The notes under the pieces: model-generated
Databases searched by the model: none
Seen by the model: only the letters and a program-made list of their open reading frames with translations
Told to the model about the DNA's origin: nothing
Assembly: GCA_039519185.1 (NCBI GenBank)
Contig: CM076847.1
Location: forward strand, 86,462,360 to 86,526,359
DNA: 64,000 bases
Reading direction: 5' to 3'
From: Astragalus membranaceus
Lineage: Eukaryota > Streptophyta > Magnoliopsida > Fabales > Fabaceae
Part shown: positions 19,500-32,008 of the stretch, piece by piece
Numbering within the stretch: the stretch's first letter is position 1
How the letters are laid out: each line of letters opens with the position of its first letter
Position numbers and translations under genes: made by a program

Positions 19500-20423
19500 A
19501 ATGGAAGATCATATTCTCGCATGCATGCTTCCCTCAAATTCCAAATGGAAACTGACTTGGAAAGCTGAATACTACTAATTTGATCAAATGCTATATCAAA
19601 GAACTGAAAGTAAAACACAGACATGTTATCATCACAGAATATTTCCATCTGCAGTACTCTCACCCAAATCCTAGCTTCTATACTCTAGATTGTCTAGGAG
19701 TTTTCTTGATAAGACAAATTTCCCAAAAAGCACCTGATTAAAATCTATAATTCAACTACTATGCCCTTTAAAAATGTCTTACATTATTTGGAATATATAT
19801 GTATAATGACACACAACTAATCTTACACGGGCAGAAAGGAAAAGAAGCAATAAACTGACACAGTGGTTAATTCAAGAACTTCTAAAAATGAAAAAAAAAA
19901 GTCTTATTTTATGCCCAATGTATCACTGTTACTGATTGATTCGTATCTTATTGTATAAAGTGGAATATATCTTATATATCAAGCTTATTACTTATTTGCT
20001 AAGTGAGTGGTAGAGAAGCGGAAGAGTTGCGAAGTTGCGATGGGGAAAACAAGAGTGCACTTAAGGTGGTCTGCTGTTTTCCTGATCAGCAAATATTAGA
20101 CATGTGCGAAAATTTATGAGAGGATTTTACTGAATGTGCTCAAGTGACTAAAGCACTTAATTAGTAGAACAATACTTCTAAACAATTAGATTTACAAAGA
20201 AAACAAGTGTTAAAATCAATTTACAATGTAAACAATAGGGTCTAAAACTATTTCCTTAAAGGCTCTTTTGAAGGTCAGGATAGGATAGAGACAAAATAAG
20301 CACTATCTTATCATGTGTTTAATGTCACCCGATAAGAAATAAAATAACATATATATTCTTTTTTGGGGATGAAGATAAATGTTATTCTATTATGTATTTT
20401 AAATAAGCTAATAAATAATGTTA

Positions 20424-20488
<65 letters not shown>

Positions 20489-22320
20489 TAACGAAAAAAC
20501 TATCATTTTTCTGACAACTATATTTCATTTGTTAAAATATTTTAAATTAATTTTCTATTGTGATATTTTTTAATGATAAATTTATTTTAAATTTTTTTAT
20601 CACTTACTTTCAATTTTTTAATATTTTAATTTCAATAGATTTTATATTTTTAGGTTGTGCAAAATGACAAAATTACCCTTCTCATAAAATCATACTTTAT
20701 GTTATAAGTTAAGAATTAATATTTTTAATTAAAATTTCAAATTTTATTTTATTTTTGTTTTTTAATATGTATTTATATTTTATTGGATTTAATTTTTTAT
20801 ATTTAAAATATATTTTATAAAGGTAAATGAAAAATTTGTTTTCTTATTCTTTCTTGTTTGTTTCTATAACTCGGCTCATATTCAGGACAAGATTTTAACT
20901 AGAGAGGTAGGATGGGATTATGAAATAGGACTAACTTATCATATCTTTGTTAGCTCAACACTTCTTATCGACCATCAAACAAACCCTAAATGTATCGACT
21001 CTATTGTACTATTATTCAATGGACCTGAACTATTTGGAAAGTGAAACACTAATTCTATTCTACTTCCAACACTTTGAAAGTGAAACGTTAATTTTATTCT
21101 ATTTCCAACAATATGCATGGGGTACAAATTAAACCTATGGTTGAAGAAGGATGTGTATCCAATAGAAGCAAAAATGCACAAGATTTTTCAATTCTTGGCC
21201 TTCATAGGAATAATTTATTTTCGTCCACCAGAAATATCTAGGCTAGAGAACTCATGCAAAATGGATTCTTTCTTGAGTTAATCATTGTCACCTTTGTTTA
21301 TCCAATGGTCAGAATTTTACCTGTACAATATCTTTTGCACTCCTCCTTTCACTCCTCCTGCTTATTGTTCCTGACTGCGTTCCTTACCAATTTTCCAGTA
21401 GTTTCACTGGAATATATACCTTCTTTCTCAAATTGTTTAAACATGACCTGGTTTATCTAAAAGATTTCTCCCCTATAGACAAAATTCATGTGGTTTCAAA
21501 ATGAGAGGGACCAAAACCCACCTAGCTGAAACGATTATAAGCATGTGTTATATAACTCATATGTGGTCCTATAGCATAATAAAGGAACAGAAATCATATT
21601 ATAACTTTGTTTGTTCCATTAAGTTGGCATCTGACCTTATTTTTTGGCCCAATATACAAATCGACTTTTACATCATCCAGCTGTTGAAGTGGTCGATCGC
21701 CCTTCATCTCCAATAAGTCTCTATCTTCCTCCTGCGTATTTTAATTAGATTCTTACCTATGCCTATGCAATCCTTCAAGCTAGATACCTCAAAATGGAAC
21801 AACTTACTCAAATGGCATTCCCCTAAATTTGTGCAAATTGATTTGTTTAGCTAGAAATTGAACCACATAGCTTCACATACACTAAATACTCTTATTGTTG
21901 CTGGGAAGTGGCTATGAACCATTGCTTACTAAGAAGTCACAAAAGTATAACGTACAAAAAGCATCATATTCAATTTCCACATGAATAGACACTTTGTATC
22001 AAACACGAATAAACAATTCAAACATAATAACATATAAAATGTTGGGGCTATTCATGTCCAAACCGCATTATATCTTAACGATCTATATATGATTGTGTTT
22101 ATCAGAATTAACTCGTCTCAGCAAAGCATATTCTCAGTTGCCAAAAATGAAAAATATTCGAGCCCTAAATCGATTGAGGTTTAGATCTAGGAAAAGAAAT
22201 ATCAACTTTATCTATTCGATGATTCTGACTCAAGAAGCTTACCATCCTTTCTCTGCTAGCAAATTGCAATGCAACAGACTCAACCGGCTCCTCTTCTACA
22301 AGCGCTCGTTCCAGCTTCTG
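19500..22320. other. Intergenic region upstream of the WAT1-like gene
   Basis: AT-rich with no supported gene. It contains an (AT)n run at 20426-20480 and an imperfect direct repeat of about 37 bp near 21039-21113, built on GAAAGTGAAAC...TTCCAACA. Several short open frames have no recognisable homology. It ends at the start of LTR2. Confidence 0.5.
20426..20480. repeat. (TA)n microsatellite
   Basis: About 27 uninterrupted TA units in intergenic DNA. Confidence 0.95.
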
Positions 22321-24673
22321 TGTAACATCCCCAATTTAGCTAATTTAATTTATTTAAATTAGCAAGAAGTCATAATTAATTAATTAGCTTAACCAAATTT
22401 AATTAACGAAAAATATTAAGTTACGAGATGTTTGAGTTAAATGATTTATTGTTGTGCATAATTGTTATATTATGCTAAGTATAGGAGTCATGAAGATTAG
22501 AAATGGAATTAGGAGGGAATTAGAAAGCCAAGGACGTTTCAGTCTTTTCCACTTATTAAAAGACCCTCAGCTGGACAAACACCCAAAACTCACCTTGTTT
22601 CACCAAAGAAACCGAAAGTAATAATAATATAAGTTATAATTTAATAAGGGAGTGGTGTGTTAGGAGTAGAAGGGCAACTTAGTCATTTTAAACAAATAAG
22701 TGAGGGCAAAATGGACCTTTCCCACCCACTTAAACCCCCAGCTCATTTTCTGAAACACAAACAGCTAGCACCTTCATTAAAAATCAGAAACTAGAGAGGG
22801 AGAGAAGAGAGGGGGTTGCGAAGAGGAGAAGAGAAGGAAGAGGGGAGAACTCCTTGAATCCTCAATGCATGTAAGTGTTCTATAGTTCATTCTTCTCCAT
22901 TTTTCAACCTCTTTCCAATGATACCAATTTTGTTGGCTCAATCTTCCTCCTTTCCCTTCCACCATTTTCGAGCTTAAAGCTCAATCCTAGCCAAAATCTG
23001 AAAGTTTGCCTTGCATGTTGTCTAGGGAAGCTTGTAGGTGGTGTGTGGGGTGCAAGGTTCAGTCTTAGGGCTCATAAGCTAGCTACATTGCGAATTTAAG
23101 GAAGGATTGGAGTATCCAAGTTGTTGTGTTCGAAGTTCCTAGTGAGTGGATTTCAGTTTTGAAGCCTTGGACGCGGTTGGTACGAGTTCGTGACGTTTCG
23201 GAGTCGTTGAACTTTTGAAGTCTCGGCGAATTTCGTGATTTTCATCACGATCGGTGAGTTCTATACTCGCTTAGGGAAATGTTTCGAAACGATAATCGTG
23301 CATTTTGGTTCTGTTTTCAACTCTTAGTGTTTTTGTGTTAAAAACAGTATTTCGAATTCTTGATGTTTGATGTGTTGAAATTGTGATAATTATATGATTG
23401 TTGGAATGTGATTGCTATGACTATTTGTGCTGGTTATGTGTTGATTTGGACTGAATTGGTATATTGTGGTTTTTGGGGATCGATCGGAACGATAATTGGG
23501 AACGAACGGGATGGCCATATTATGAGAAAACAGCAATTCTGTGTTACTGATGAACACGCACGGGTCGTGCGCCCTAGGGCATGGACCGTGCGTACTCTTC
23601 GCAAACTGTGTTTCAAAAACTTTGGAAACACGCACGGGTCGTGCACCTCTGGAGCACGAACCGTGCGTGTACTTCTGTTACCCAACTTCAAAACGCGTCT
23701 TAGGCCATTCCGAACGGTTCCAATTGCATTCTAATCCCTTCCCCAATGTTATATAATGATAAAACAACCTCACTTCATTGGACTTGCTTAGGTTTGGATT
23801 GAATTGGGGGAAGAATTTCCTAAGATATAATAGATGTTATATGGATTGGTTAAAACAAAGCAAATAAGTGATATTCCCCTTTATAGATGGGTTAAAACAT
23901 TGTTTTAGTGACAGCGAGTGAGAAGTTATAACATATGCTAATGAAACGGACTTGGTGTTCCGCTACGGTTTTGGTAACCGCTTAACAATTAGTTAATCGA
24001 GGTGACGACCTCTACGAGATAGCACACTAGGGGAGGGAAGTCATGATTCCCATAACCTAGGCCCCTCATTGTTTGCCCACCAGTAAGAGTGGATTGGGTT
24101 CACCAAAAGTCGATAAAGAAACCGAATAAGGTGACTTGCGGTGTTGTGTTAGTACGAATGTTATTGTAGCTTTCCAGATTTGGGCTACGAATGAAAAAGA
24201 TGCATAATGAACCGTTAGTGTTAGTGAGGGGTCTCGATAGGACTCACTGAGATAATGTTTATCTCACCCTTTAATGTTGTTGTTTTTCAGAGAAACAGGG
24301 AAAGTCGAAAGCAGTGAAACATGGCTAGGTGATGTTCCGCATGATGATGTTGAAGACTAGCTAGCTGTTTATGTTATTTCATTTTGAGAACTTCGAATAT
24401 ATGACTTGTACTTGTACTCAAAGTTGTATATCGGTTTTCCGCTTTATTTCTGTATTTGGATATTGAACTCTAGGTTTGAGGCGAGGACGTCTAGTTATGG
24501 AACTTATGTTAATTATGTACTTCGGTTTGAAGTCTTAAATGCGAGTGGTACTTTGACAAGTTTAATCAAAGTTTTAGTATTGTTCAATGTCCATAAAACA
24601 GAAATAACACTCTGTGTATGCTATGAAAGTATATCTTGGATATTTCTACAAGTTAGAAATATCGGGGTGTTAC
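22321..24673 (+). repeat. Tekay-type LTR (LTR2, 2353 bp)
   Basis: Begins TGTAACATCCCCAATTTAGC and ends TCGGGGTGTTACA, followed by a Met-initiator-type PBS, so it is a 5' LTR. Order of blocks and many sub-blocks match LTR1 (8981-11543): donor-like GGTGAGTTCTATACTCGC at 23253, GC-rich palindromes at 23555-23667, and acceptor-like TTGTTTTTCAG ending at 24290 before AGAAACAGGG. The internal region is lost about 45 bases after the PBS. Confidence 0.9.
23555..23667. repeat. GC-rich palindromes in LTR2
   Basis: Four copies of the GCACGGGTCGTGC-type near-palindrome in two pairs, at the position equivalent to the eight-copy cluster in LTR1. The copy number thus differs by a factor of two between related LTRs. 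Confidence 0.8.
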
Positions 24674-24676
24674 AAT

Positions 24677-24690
24677 ATGGTATCAGAGCA
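24677..24690 (+). other. PBS following LTR2
   Basis: TGGTATCAGAGCAG, three bases after the LTR end. It is complementary to the 3' end of plant initiator methionine tRNA, the usual primer of Tekay and copia elements. Confidence 0.85.
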
Positions 24691-25614
24691 GTTTGACCTA
24701 GTCAGACTTAGATTAGTTGTAGGGTTGTGTGTGTTGGACTATATGATAACCTTAGAGGGGGGTGAATAAGGTTATATGCCTAAAAATGAATTCTTTTCAA
24801 TTTTCAAAACATTAACATTGCTCGTTTAAATCAAATGCGGAAACTAAGATTTAAACTATATGTTGTATCTAAGCAAGCTATACTTAACACAAATCCAGTC
24901 ACAGTGCAAAATTACGCTAACGCTACTATTATCAAAATTCACGATAAACAGATATTTATATTTAATGCAGCGCAATGATATAACAATAGACAAAGATAAA
25001 CGATAAAGAAAGTAAAGAGAAGGGAAAGAGATACACCGTGAATTTTACGAGGTTCGGGATAAAAGCCCTACGTCCTCGGCCTCCGGCTTTGCAACCTTTG
25101 GACTTGATAACAACCACTATATGATAAGAACTTCTTCAACGTTTTACAAGCAAGCAATGTTGCGTCAAAGACACACTTAGAGCAAGTGTACTCTATCGCA
25201 GAAGTAGTATAAAAAATATCGTCTCCACAGGGATTAATTAATAAGTACCAAACTAATCAAAATTTGTTATTGTTCAGACGAACGAATATTTGAAAGTTGT
25301 AACGGAAACAAATAAAACAATAATTAACCAGAATTAAAATGAAAGGTTGAATCAATGGAGAGAGGCCTAGGGTCACGGTTTCACTTGCAAGATTCGATTC
25401 CCCTATGTCTAATTCTACCCGAATTCCTGTATTTTATATAATTACCAATCCCTTTACTAAAACTATTAATCCGTTTTCGTGATTAATATTCTTTTTCCTA
25501 AACTAACCATTGTTTGGTCATGCAAGAATTTAAATTTAAGAAAAGCATAAAGAGCAAAAAGGTTGAATGATTGGAAGACTAAATTAAAGTTTGGTCATGC
25601 ATTAATTATAGCCC
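24691..25614. other. Unclassified repeat-like DNA between LTR2 and element B
   Basis: No coding frame recognised. From about 24718 the sequence changes to a stretch with CCTTAGAGGGGGGTGAATAAGG and, later, a GC-richer CCTACGTCCTCGGCCTCCGG block, reminiscent of LTR-type repeats. Near 25185-25240 the phrase 'gtatc...ccacagggatta' resembles a block in the Athila LTR at 39384-41028 ('acccacagggattatg'). It may therefore be a piece of another Athila-like LTR. Classification is uncertain. Confidence 0.35.
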
Positions 25615-26598
25615 CGTTAGCCTGCATTTTCGACAGGCTCAATTAAATGCAGTCAATGATGTTGACTTGTCATTTTAAAGAAGAGATGTTGATATTTGAC
25701 ATTGAGAAGGCGTTGTGAAGAGTAATTTCGACTATGCCCAATACTTAATGAAATTGAGAGTTTAAAGGCAAAGTTTCGACGAGAAATACGTCAAGGAGTT
25801 CAGTCGAAGACCAGAGCAGTGATGCTGTCGAAAGCGTAGGCAGTTACATGTCAACAAAGTTTGACTCGGTGGATTCAAGAAGAAGGACTAATATTTCGAC
25901 AACAAGAAGCTGTGTACAGGGAGAATCAGCGTAGCACATAACTTAGCGAAAATTGGAAAGCTGAGCCCAATATTTCGACAGAAAGAAGAATGTTAGCCGG
26001 GTAGCAGGCCAAATCAAAGAGCGTTGTCGAAGGGAGCAATAGCAATATGGTCGAAAGATGGAGCAGTTGTCTAGTCGAAATAGCAGTTATTTTATTTAGA
26101 AAACCGCTGGGCGGTTATTGTTTTACTCTTTTATTATAAATAGGAGTTCTCTCGTAGAGTTAAGGGTCGCAATTCATTTTATACAAAGTTCAGAAAAACA
26201 CTCATACTTCCGCGTTAGAGAAAACGAGTCAAGTACGAACAATGTATGTGATCTGTGTACCAATCCTTTAAATTCAGCAATGTATTTACCATTCCTTTAA
26301 AAGAATTCTACAGTTTACTTGTTCTTCTTTACGAATTCCTGCAATCTACTGCTTTCTTCATTTACACTTCCTGCACTTTACTGCAATTCATTATATTTCT
26401 GCATTTTTTTTCTTAAACACTTGTTCATTTCATTATAGTTTTCTTTCATTAAAAAAACGACTATCATCACCCTTTTTCATAACAAACCGCAAACATTAGT
26501 AAAAAAACTTACCACAAATGTTCTGAGATGTTTCTAGTTGGTCTCGCAAGCAACACACACGTGTAACTAGCGGTGTTTACCAAAAATCACGGTAAACA
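25615..26598 (+). repeat. Element B 5' LTR (984 bp)
   Basis: Starts CGTTAGCCTGCATTTTCGAC (first base changed from T) and ends GGTAAACA, followed two bases later by the PBS. Its first 136 bp match the truncated 3' LTR at 29318-29454 almost perfectly, and its start matches the LTR of element A. Ten GTCGAA/TTCGAC hexamers fall in its first 460 bp. A TATA-like TATAAATAG lies at about 26135. Confidence 0.85.
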
Positions 26599-26600
26599 AA

Positions 26601-26620
26601 TTGGCACACCCAGTGGGACC
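26601..26620 (+). other. Element B primer-binding site
   Basis: TTGGCACACCCAGTGGGACC, differing by two bases from the site in element A. The primer tRNA was not determined. Confidence 0.7.
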
Positions 26621-26732
26621 TTTGTGCTAAATTTATTAAAAGTTTTTACTAAACAATTCTGGGTTTGTTATCAAACAAAACCAGTATTTTATACTTTGCA
26701 CGCGTTTACGAAGTGGTAGGCACCTTACTGAA

Positions 26733-28743
26733 ATGCCACGTTCTAATATGAATACTGCTTCTACATCAAATGCACATTCCCAAGCGTTAGTTAATGATAC
26801 CAACGCTGCAAGTACTTCAGGAGTAACCGCCCCTGTATCTTCCCCAGGAGTAACTGCTCCTGTTCATTCTCCAACCATAGCGGGAATAACCACTCCACTG
26901 CCTTCTTCGACAGTTGTGGGTGTAACCACTGTAACCGCTCCTGTTATTACCCCTGTGTCGAATATGATGACTTCTATACCGCCAGTGTTAAGTTCGACAA
27001 ATCCCTTAATGGCTAATCCTATGTTTGGAAATATGCCATGTAATTTTCCTATACAAGGGAGAAATTATCCATATGGCATGCCAACAACCATGATGATGGA
27101 TCTTCAAACAAATGCATCTACGTATGCAGAAAACGCAGTTTCAAGCTTTTCGCCTATACATAATTCACCAGAAAATATTTATAGTTGAAATGCACAGCCA
27201 TCGATAACCACATCATCTTTGTTGGCATTAAGGCAACAAATGGATGATAGTAACCATGATATGGTTAATATGCTAACACAACAAATTGGTACAGTGTTTA
27301 ACCCATTAATTCAAAACACAAATGACAGTTACCAGATGTTAGCAACACAAATGGGTCGAATTGCTGATTTCTTTGGCACTCCACCAGGGCATTACCAGCG
27401 AATTCCCCAAGTCCAGAATGTTAGGCCTGTTGAATTCCCTGTCGAAAGGCCCAACCACACAGTTCCTATTGATCAACGACAAATAATGGTTGTCGAAGAA
27501 CCTGTGCCTGAAATGGTATTAGTTCATAGGAACCAAAATGCTGACGAAGTAATAAGACAAGTTCAGCAAAACAACTTTGGAAATCAAAATAATTTGGCAA
27601 ATCTTGTCGAAAAATTTTTTAGCCCAAAATGGTCTTAACTTAGGCTTACATAGACCTAATTTTGTATCTTCCCTGTCAGAATATGTGATACAAACAGATT
27701 TGCCTAGGGGATGGAAACTTCCTAAGTTCCCCAAATTTGCTGGTGAAACTATTGAATCCACTGTCGAACATGTTGAACGTTACTTAACTGAGGCAGGAGA
27801 CTTGGCACACAATGAGAACCTAATGCTAAAATACTTCCCCAATTCTCTAACTAAAAACGCCTTTACTTGGTTCACCACTCTACCCCACATTCCATATTTA
27901 ACTGGGGGCAACTAGAGAAAGCCTTCCATGAACAATTCTACATGGGGCAATCAAAAATTATCCTTAAAGAATTGGCCAGTGTTCGACGTAACATGCCAGA
28001 ATCGATTGATGAGTATCTCAATAGATTTAGACTACTCAAAGCAAGGTGTTTTACTCGAATGCCTGAACATGAGTTAGTCGAAATGGCTGCTGGTGGCCTA
28101 GACTACTCTATTAGGAAGAAGTTAGATACTTTACACCTAAGAGATATGGCACAACTGACTGATAGAGTTCGACAAGTTGAAAGGCTTAAGGATGAAAAGG
28201 CCAGAACTAGTGGGTTCAACAAAATAGGAAAGGTTGCCTATGTCAATGCTAATAACAATGACCAAGAATTCGACATATCTTATGAAAGTGTCGAAGAAGA
28301 GGTTAATATTACTGAATTACAACCTGGACCTCCTTATACTTGTAAGCTATTAAGGCCTCCAGACGGGAGAAACCCTGTCGAACCTAAAATTGATAAATTC
28401 GTTGCAAAAACATATACTTTTGATGTTTCTAAATGCGACGAAATATTTGATCTGCTAGTTGCTGATGGTCAAATTTTAGTGCCTAAAGGCCTAAAAACAC
28501 CACCATTGGAACAAAGACAGAAAATAGGTTTTTGTAAATTTCATAACTTCTTGGGCCATAACACTACTCGTTGTGCCCTTTTCAGGGATTTGGTTCAAAA
28601 AGCATTGAACGAAGGACGGCTCAAATTTGGAGACAAGTCAAAACCTCCAATGAAAATTGATGCAAATCCTCTACCAACGAACGAAGCAATGTCTGTCGAA
28701 GTTGACATTGCTATGGTCGAAGTGTCTAGTGATACTGTTGGGT
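26733..28743 (+). pseudogene. Element B gag, interrupted
   Basis: Gag reading frame of the element A family. It starts MPRSNMNTAS and shares collinear blocks with A: NHDMVNMLTQQIGTVFNPLI, NADEVIRQVQ, QNGLNLGLHRPNF, WGQLEKAFHEQFYMGQSK, ELVEMAAGGLDYSIRKKL and the zinc-like CKFHNFLGHNTTRC. A TGA at 27186-27188 and frame changes near 27600-27640 and 27880-27900 break it, and the C-terminal linker is much shorter than in A. It ends in a stop just past 28740, where the protease region should follow. It cannot give a full Gag from this copy. Confidence 0.85.
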
Positions 28744-29133
28744 AATGTGAAAAGAGCCACTGTAAGCTCCAAGGTCAATGTCGAAGTGGTCACTGAGGAC
28801 CAATGTGATGACAAAATGAAGGGAGTTGACAAAATGTCGAAACTCCATCAAAGATTGATCACATGGAGAGGGGATGGATTGGTCGAAAACATAAAAGGTG
28901 ACCAGAATTACTTCAAAACAGAGGTTAACACTATAACCAGAAAGACTGTCGACAAACAACTGGTGAATATTGCGCCATACTCTTCTTCTGATCTTGGTTA
29001 TACAAACCAAGACAATGTTTTCTCTTCTGTCGCGCTACACCCAAATTATGGTTTTGTGTGGGAGAGAGAGATTATAGATGAAGATAGCCACCCAAGAGGC
29101 TCTTTCAAGCCTACTGGTTGGGACAGACCTTAA
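28744..29133 (+). pseudogene. Element B protease C-terminal remnant
   Basis: After the frame change, a short stretch resembles the VKR(A/T)T block of the element A protease. From KLHQRLITWRGDGLVEN onward it is collinear with the A C-terminus, including HPNYGFVWEREI and PTGWD just before the stop. The protease active-site region and the LLLGREW block are absent. A has about 300 residues between these points that B lacks, so the loss is by internal deletion. Confidence 0.8.
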
Positions 29134-29317
29134 ATGGTCTGATGATCAAGCCCAATACATGGGATAGAATTACGGCTTATGTGGCAGAGAACAAAGAAAA
29201 AGCGGCTTTGGAAGCTGAATTAAACCAACAAATGGTTGCAGAAATTCTCAGTTGAAAAACGTCATTTTCTATCTTCATTTTTGTCTCAGTCGAAAACGAC
29301 ATTTTTGGGGGGCAATT
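29134..29317 (+). other. Element B pol start remnant and polypurine tract
   Basis: At about 29153-29255 the frame WDRITAYVAENKEKAALEAE corresponds to the first 35 residues of the element A pol ORF, then stops. RT, RNase H and integrase are absent. Only about 60 bases separate it from the purine-rich tract TTTTTGGGGGGCAATT (29302-29317), directly before the 3' LTR. Confidence 0.8.
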
Positions 29318-29454
29318 TGTTAGCCTGCATTTTCGACAGGCTCAATTAAATGCAGTCAATGATGTTGACTTGTCATTTTAAAGAAGAGATGTTGATATTT
29401 TACATTGAGAAGACGTTGTGAAGAGTAATTTCGACTATGCCCAATACTTAATGA
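29318..29454 (+). repeat. Element B 3' LTR, first 137 bp only
   Basis: TGTTAGCCTGCATTTTCGAC and the following bases match 25615-25751, with two substitutions plus the first base. The match stops abruptly at ...TTAATGA, and the next base belongs to element C gag. Confidence 0.85.
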
Positions 29455-29455
29455 C

Positions 29456-30841
29456 CAAGGTTACATATGGCCTCCTTACGGACTTCCACAAGGTTACACA
29501 CCTCCGACAGTCGATGCTAATCCAGAAGACGGTCCCTCAGGAGTCGTGGGCCAACAACAGCTTACACCGACGGGTCACGATGGTAATTCGGGGGCACCAC
29601 AAGTTCAAAACCCGAACCCCATCATCGCACCACAAAGACTCCCACTTGGCTGCCCTCCACCGCCGATAGTTGACGCTCAAGCTCAGGGTTCCAACCTCAG
29701 GAATCCCACTCATTCACATACCCCAAATGTGAACCCAGCCATAGTTCCGATAATTCATCCTTACTATGGTATGAGTGAGATCCCTCACAATCACTCTATG
29801 GAGAACCCTCAAGCCAAAGACAAACTACAAATGCTTGAGGAAAGGTTGAGAGCAGTTGAAGGATCCAATATTGGGGCAACCGGCGCTTATGACTTGTGTC
29901 TCGTCCCTAATGTGGTCATTCCCCCCAAATTCAGGGTGCCAGACTTTGATAAATACACGGGTGTAACCTGTCCTGCTAGCCATCTGACCATGTATTGTAG
30001 AAAAATGGCTGCCTTTGCACATGATGATAAACTGCTCATTCACTACTTCCAGGACAGTCTAGCTAGGGCAGCCTCAAGATGGTACATGCAGTTGGAACGC
30101 AACCACATTCGATGTTGGAAAGATCTGGCCGATGCTTTCCTCAAGCAATATAAATACAACATCGATATAGCTCCTGATAGATTACAGTTGCAGAATATGG
30201 TGAAAGGAAACCATGAATCATTCAGGGAGTACGCCCAACGTTGGAGAGGACTAGCAGCACAGGTGGCACCACCTTTACTGGAAAAGGAGATGGTATCTAT
30301 GTTCAGGGACACTTTGCAGTCACCCTTCTATGACAGGTTGATTGGGAGCGTATCCTCTAACTTCTCAGACATGGTCACCATAGGGGAAAGGTTAGAAAGC
30401 GGAATGAGAAATGGGAAAATTACTCACGGTTCAACCGAAAACGATGAAGGAGAAACCAATTCCATAACAGGACCAGGGAAAGCCTCTTACGCTTCCAAAA
30501 ACCGTCCCCAAGCCCTGCACTTATCTACCCAAACCAATGGAATCCATGGGCCACCAAACTATCCAGAAAGGAAGCATGTACCGTTTGATCCAATTCCCGT
30601 ATCCTACTCAGACATGTTCAACCACCTCACCAGTCACAACCTAATCTCCCCCCGCCCGATGAGACCTATTGAACCTCCTTTCCCGAGGGGCTACGACCCA
30701 AATGCCACATGCGATTTTCACGCAGGAGCAATTGGGCATTCAGTGGAAAACTGCAAGGCGCTGAGACATGTGATTCAGGATCTGATCGAATCCAAATGGC
30801 TGGACTTCAATGAAGGCAATAACCCCTTTCTAGGGGCATGA
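29456..30841 (+). pseudogene. Element C gag, N-terminally truncated (Ogre/Tat type)
   Basis: The frame is open from 29456, starting mid-protein with QGYIWPPYGLPQGYTPP, so sequence before this is missing. The first Met at 29546 is internal. Gag core blocks: IPPKFRVPDFDKYTG, YFQDSLARAASRWYMQLE, WKDLADAFLKQYKYN and ESFREYAQRWRGLAAQV. A zinc-like CDFHAGAIGHSVENC lies near the end. The frame stops at 30839-30841, but recognisable Gag-like sequence (SFVNAIEGVQ) continues in another frame, so the stop marks a shift. The lineage is inferred from these blocks. Confidence 0.85.
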
Positions 30842-31483
30842 AGAGTCATTCGTCAATGCTATTGAAGGCGTTCAAAATGCTAGAGAAGACATCATCATCC
30901 TTGTGCGCTGTTATCCTGCATCTAAAGCACTTATGAATTGGGGGACCGTCGATTTTCCTGTGATTTTTAGTTCAAAGTAATTTTCTTGTAATGCAATCCT
31001 ATGGCTCTGCCCAAGGCCTTAGGACATTTCAATAAGGGCACACATGTTTCTTTTCAATATCAATATTAATAAAATAGCATTTTGAATTTTCCCATAAACT
31101 TCTTCGCTCATTCGCTCGATTCGCTTCTTCTCCCATCTTTTTTAATTTCTACTAATGCAGATCTAAATAATTTGTCCTTGGAAATAACAACATCGTTGAC
31201 TCATATCATAACTTCTATCAGCCCAAACTAAGGAAGATGTAGAAGATAACTGGGAAAACTCCTCCAGAGGTAATGAGAATAATGAAGCAGGAGGATGAAG
31301 TGGTCCAGCTTCTCGTGGAATCAAGTGAGATGATTAACTTGGGAACGAGAGAAGGCAAAAAGATGTTAGAATGAACATCACACCAAAAGGGCAGTGAATC
31401 AAGAAAATTCGCTCGCATTACTTTGTCTGACACAAGATACCCACCGGTGTAAGAAAATCAGTGATTGTCAATAAATTTGGTCT
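30842..31483 (+). other. Element C spacer with protease/RT deleted
   Basis: After about 100 bases of shifted Gag frame, no protease, RT or RNase H motifs are found where several kilobases would be expected. The region 30960-31110 resembles an untranslated spacer, with AATGCAATCCTATGG and later AATATTAATAAAATAG. The remainder has short broken frames. Confidence 0.55.
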
Positions 31484-32008
31484 GTCGTTACAACCTTCCA
31501 AGTAAGATCATCGCGAACAGTGGGGAAAGGTTTGTGTGGAGACCCCAAGTCGAGCATCATAACCCCTCCCCGTACCGCCCAAAAATGAATGAGGCAGTTG
31601 CAGCGACAAACAAAGAATATCAGAGATGATAGTAACCTTCAAATGCTCCTTTTTACCTTACATGGAGATCAGACCTTGTTTCACACTTCAACAGGGGCAA
31701 CCCCGTGCGATGGAAGTAGCACTTCCATTAAACCTTATCAAACAAAAGGATGGTTGTTTTGTGTCATATCAGAAAAGAGCAAAGAAAGATTAACAGAAAA
31801 GGGTTCGTCCCCGACAATTTCAAGGAGACTTGGTGCCCAAGAAAATCATACTCATCCAAAAGGATCCCCGTGGAAGATGGACCCTGAACTATGAAGGACC
31901 TTATGCGGTAAAGAAATCATTCTCTGGAGGGGCCCTAACCCCCATGAAAGTAGAGGGCGAATACTTCCCGCCCCCGATTAATTCTGATGCGGTCAAGTAC
32001 TATGCCTA
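31484..32008 (+). pseudogene. Element C integrase C-terminal remnant
   Basis: Fragments in different frames. TLHGDQT...TSTGATP is at about 31658-31700 and resembles the end of the catalytic core. RPRQFQGDLVPKK is near 31810. WTLNYEGPYAVKKSFSGGAL through NSDAVKYYA, ending in TAA at 32008, is the characteristic C-terminus of Tat/Ogre integrases. At least two frame shifts separate them. It shows that the deletion removed the middle of the element, not its 3' end. Confidence 0.75.

Larger units (their letters stand above)
25615..29454 (+). mobile_element. Element B: pol-deleted derivative of the element A family
   Basis: LTR, PBS, damaged gag, protease and pol stubs, polypurine tract and a broken 3' LTR, in the right order. 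The internal region is 2.7 kb. The cis sequences are kept while all catalytic domains are lost, the layout of a non-autonomous derivative that depends on proteins from a full-length relative. Confidence 0.8.

Noticed and set aside
19427..19663. Upstream extension of the WAT1-like protein by 79 residues
   Set aside because: The family N-terminus starts at 19426 and a TATA box lies at 19490-19497, inside the extension.
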